Shown here one piece after another: positions 61,244 to 64,000 of a stretch of DNA of 64,000 bases (its first letter is position 1; each line of letters starts with the position of its first letter). The stretch comes from Emticicia oligotrophica DSM 17448 (GTDB lineage: Bacteria > Bacteroidota > Bacteroidia > Cytophagales > Spirosomataceae). The notes beneath the pieces were generated by a model. It had not been told where the DNA came from, made no database searches, and saw only the letters and a program-made list of their open reading frames with translations. The position numbers were made by a program, and so were the translations under genes. Location: NCBI RefSeq assembly GCF_000263195.1, contig NC_018748.1, positions 2,852,001 through 2,916,000 of the forward strand, written 5' to 3'.

Positions 61244-64000
61244 TTATTGGTTCAACAATACATCTTTTTTGTCACGAGGTTTTATCCAGCCGATATAAAG
61301 AATGGGTACAGTAATAAGGGCCATAATCATACTCCAAACAACCCCAAATGCTAGTACACTTGCCAGCGGAGCCCACATCGGAGATTTAGAGATAATCATG
61401 GGAAGTACCCCGATGGCTGCCGCCATGGCAGTCAGGAATATCGGACGTAATCGACGTTTACCACTTTCAACGGCTGCGGTCTGAATATCCATGCCGTGCT
61501 TCATGAGTTCATTGGCGTGGTCAACTAAGATAATGGCATTTCTTACGACAATTCCCGATAATGAAATTAGACCTATAAAGGCAGTGAAACTGAAATTATT
61601 ACCCGTAACTGCCAACCCTAAAATTGCTCCAAACAAACTCAATGGAATGGTGAGCATCACAATGCTTGATTCTTTGAGGTTACGGAATTGGAATAATAAA
61701 ATGAAGAATATTAAAACCAAACTTGTCACCAAGGCAGTAATCATTTGTGAAAAGGTTTCTTGCTTGTTGGCATATTCGCCACCGTATTCGATATGATACC
61801 CACTTGGTAATGAAAGTTTTTCAATTTGTGGTTGAATCTCTTTCAATAATTCAGCGGGTAGAACACCCTCCGAAACTTCTGATTGTACGGTAAGTGTACG
61901 CACACCATTACGGTGGATAATCTTACCAGTTTGCCACTGTGGTATAAGGTCTACAATCTGGCGAAGTGGTACGTTTACTCCTGTAATTGGTGATTTTAAG
62001 TAAACTTTTTGTAAATCATCCGTACTTTGGCGGTTTACATCATCTAATCTCAAAACGATATTTACTTGGTTATTTCCTTCGTAAATTGAAGAAATAGCGG
62101 CTCCACTAAAACCAGTGTAAACGGTTTGGGAAATGCTGCTTGTTGTGAATCCTAAGCGACTTGCTTCGGGTTTTAAATTTAGTGATAAACCATAATAATC
62201 CTCAGCAAAATCGTTTCTGATGAGTTTACTACCTTTGGCATTTTTCATGATTTCGGCTACTTGCGTGCCTATTTTTTTCAAATGAGAAATATCTTCGCCC
62301 ACAATTCTAACCTCTACTGGTGCTTTCATCGGCGAACCTTGTTGCATGAGTTTCACGAAAGTTGTACCTTCTGGAATAGTTGTATCTACTTTTTTTCTTA
62401 ACTCTTCTACCAATTCTTCGGCCGTTTTATCGGTTGTTGTATTGACCAAAATCTGTGCATAATTACTTGTAGGAAACTCTGGCGAGAAATTATAATAAAA
62501 TCTCGGTGAAGCAGTGCCCGTAAAAGTTGCATAAGAAACCACTCTTTTGTCTTGCTTAATAATGTTTTCGGCTTTTTGAATGGCCGCATTAGTTTTCTCT
62601 AATTTTGTGCCTGTGGGCATCCATAATTCAATAATAAACTGATTTCTTTCGGCCGCAGGAAAAAACAGTTGACGAACACTGGTTTTGAACAAAAACCCAG
62701 CTAAAGCAATGGGAATAAGGCTACTAATAATGGTCGTTTTAGGGTATTTTACGCACCAATCAATCAATTTGTTGTAGCCTTCTTGCATGTAATCAAGCAA
62801 TGATTTTCTTTTCTTTTTGTTCTCATTTTCATGGTTATGTAAGCCTTTTTTGATGAAAACATAGCACAGCATAGGTGTCAGTAACATCGCTACAATAAAA
62901 GAGGATAGCAGGGCAATGGCAACCGTAATGGGCAAAGCAAAGATAAATTCGCCGATACTGCCATTAAGTAAAATCATTGGCATAAACGAAGCTACAATCG
63001 TAACGGTAGCCACTAAGACAGGCATTACTAAGTCGTTGGCACTTCTCCAAGCGGCTGTCCAGCGGTCGATGCCTTCATCTAATAATTCTACATAATTATC
63101 AGCAATTACGATGGCGTCATCTACGACCATTCCTAAAACCAAAATCAAAGCAGCCAACGAAACTTGGTGTAGTTCGATTCCTAATGCGTGCATCATAGCG
63201 AAGGTTACGGCCACCGTTACAGGAATGGCTGTTGCGGCAACCGCTGCAATTCGGAAAGGTAAAAGCAAAATCACAACGATGATGACCGAAATAATTGCCA
63301 ACATAAATTCTTGGATAAAATGAGATATATTTTCCTCTACCAAATGGGGTTGATTGACAATTGTAGTAATCTTTACATCAGAAGGGATTACTTTTTGGGC
63401 ATCAGCTATTTTTTGATTTACCTGCTCTCCAAATTTTACAATATTGTTACCTTCTTGCATTTGAATAGCCAACAATATTGCTTGATTGCCATTGACAGTA
63501 ATGATACTTTGGGGTTCGGTATATGCTCTTTTGAACTGAGCAACGTCTCCTAATTTAACAACTGAGCCATTTTGTGAAGCTCCCACAATTTGATCGGCTA
63601 AATCGGTTTCTGTGCTATAATAACCTTTGGTATAAAGCGTAGTTCTGTTGTTTTCAGTTTTAATATCACCCGTTGGGTTTATCTTATTTTGCGATTGTAA
63701 AAGACTCACAACTTGCTGCAAATTTACGCCATATTGAGAAAGTTTCTCAGAACTCGATGAAACTACTATTTCTTCTTTTTGGTCGCCAATGCGTTTAACT
63801 TTCGAAGTGGCAGGAAGCGTGCGAAGGTAATCTTCTAATTTTTGAGCGTAACTTTTCAACTCATTCGGACTCGCAGTTTTACTTTCTAAAGCAATTACCA
63901 TTGCTTCGGTATCGCCAAAATCTGAATTTACAATTGGACCCCTCACACCTTCGGGTAAATCAATTTGTTTGGCTACCAAAAGTTGATTACGAAGTTTACT
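61244..64000 (-). CDS. RND efflux permease (HAE/CzcA type), 5' partial
   Basis: The frame is open past 64000, so the N-terminus is outside the window. About 918 residues remain of the roughly 1030-1040 expected. Blocks of the AcrB/MexF fold include HFIQEFMLAIISVIIVVILLLPF, LAALILVLGMVVDDAIVIADNYVELL (with proton-relay Asp-rich helix), and SGIVVRNAIILVDHANELM. It exports drugs, bile-like compounds or other hydrophobic substrates with proton import. TolC follows directly and the membrane-fusion protein is presumably upstream, outside the window. Substrate class is uncertain. Confidence 0.92.
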   Translation of the reverse strand, partial: SKLRNQLLVAKQIDLPEGVRGPIVNSDFGDTEAMVIALESKTASPNELKSYAQKLEDYLRTLPATSKVKRIGDQKEEIVVSSSSEKLSQYGVNLQQVVSLLQSQNKINPTGDIKTENNRTTLYTKGYYSTETDLADQIVGASQNGSVVKLGDVAQFKRAYTEPQSIITVNGNQAILLAIQMQEGNNIVKFGEQVNQKIADAQKVIPSDVKITTIVNQPHLVEENISHFIQEFMLAIISVIIVVILLLPFRIAAVAATAIPVTVAVTFAMMHALGIELHQVSLAALILVLGMVVDDAIVIADNYVELLDEGIDRWTAAWRSANDLVMPVLVATVTIVASFMPMILLNGSIGEFIFALPITVAIALLSSFIVAMLLTPMLCYVFIKKGLHNHENENKKKRKSLLDYMQEGYNKLIDWCVKYPKTTIISSLIPIALAGFLFKTSVRQLFFPAAERNQFIIELWMPTGTKLEKTNAAIQKAENIIKQDKRVVSYATFTGTASPRFYYNFSPEFPTSNYAQILVNTTTDKTAEELVEELRKKVDTTIPEGTTFVKLMQQGSPMKAPVEVRIVGEDISHLKKIGTQVAEIMKNAKGSKLIRNDFAEDYYGLSLNLKPEASRLGFTTSSISQTVYTGFSGAAISSIYEGNNQVNIVLRLDDVNRQSTDDLQKVYLKSPITGVNVPLRQIVDLIPQWQTGKIIHRNGVRTLTVQSEVSEGVLPAELLKEIQPQIEKLSLPSGYHIEYGGEYANKQETFSQMITALVTSLVLIFFILLFQFRNLKESSIVMLTIPLSLFGAILGLAVTGNNFSFTAFIGLISLSGIVVRNAIILVDHANELMKHGMDIQTAAVESGKRRLRPIFLTAMAAAIGVLPMIISKSPMWAPLASVLAFGVVWSMIMALITVPILYIGWIKPRDKKDVLLNQ

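Overview
The window is a single 64 kb stretch of an AT-rich Bacteroidota chromosome, most likely from the order Cytophagales. This is inferred from gene content and signals: several promoters fit the Bacteroidota -7 consensus TAnnTTTG, Shine-Dalgarno sequences are mostly absent, and the families are typical of the phylum (tandem parvulin PPIases next to MoxR, DUF4382, DUF779, DUF6157, GH95/GH105/GH125, viroplasmin-RNase H). I saw no tRNA, rRNA, transposase, phage gene or CRISPR array.

Layout. 1-20 kb is mostly housekeeping: periplasmic PPIases (one with an internal OmpA-like segment), a MoxR ATPase, a Ppx/GppA phosphatase, a sodium:solute symporter, a two-component system, a divergent Lrp-type regulator and alanine dehydrogenase pair, RNase H, TrmN6, a polyprenyl-phosphate glycosyltransferase, a class A PBP, an MFS carrier, a YihY protein and DapA. 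20-34.6 kb is a leftward carbohydrate locus: GH95, GH43-like, an unassigned six-hairpin glycosidase, L-rhamnose mutarotase, two GH105 unsaturated-uronyl hydrolases, glucuronate/galacturonate isomerase UxaC and hexuronate permease ExuT. Together these point to breakdown of rhamnogalacturonan-like pectin oligosaccharides. No SusC/SusD pair is in view. 35-45 kb is mixed: a small secreted protein, GlyA, unknown proteins, PssA, an MBL hydrolase, an RsmI-like methylase, SelD, GH125. 45-53 kb holds an aldehyde dehydrogenase/DUF779 unit facing an AraC regulator, with 21-bp phased direct repeats between them, then envelope proteins and two esterase-like hydrolases.

53.2-56.1 kb is the most interesting part. 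A TPP riboswitch followed by an intrinsic terminator controls four tightly coupled genes: a class I SAM methyltransferase, a PurM/HypE/ThiL-like ATP-binding protein, a ThiE-like protein missing several signature residues of thiamine phosphate synthase, and a Trm112-like zinc protein. None is a standard thiamine-pathway enzyme, so this looks like an uncharacterised thiamine-linked operon. 56.5-64 kb has a GH39-like xylosidase, a Crp-type regulator, a DUF4386 membrane protein, and a TolC/RND efflux pair cut by the right edge.

Intergenic DNA is rich in short palindromic repeats of at least four families, many directly at 3' ends of genes and some serving as terminators.
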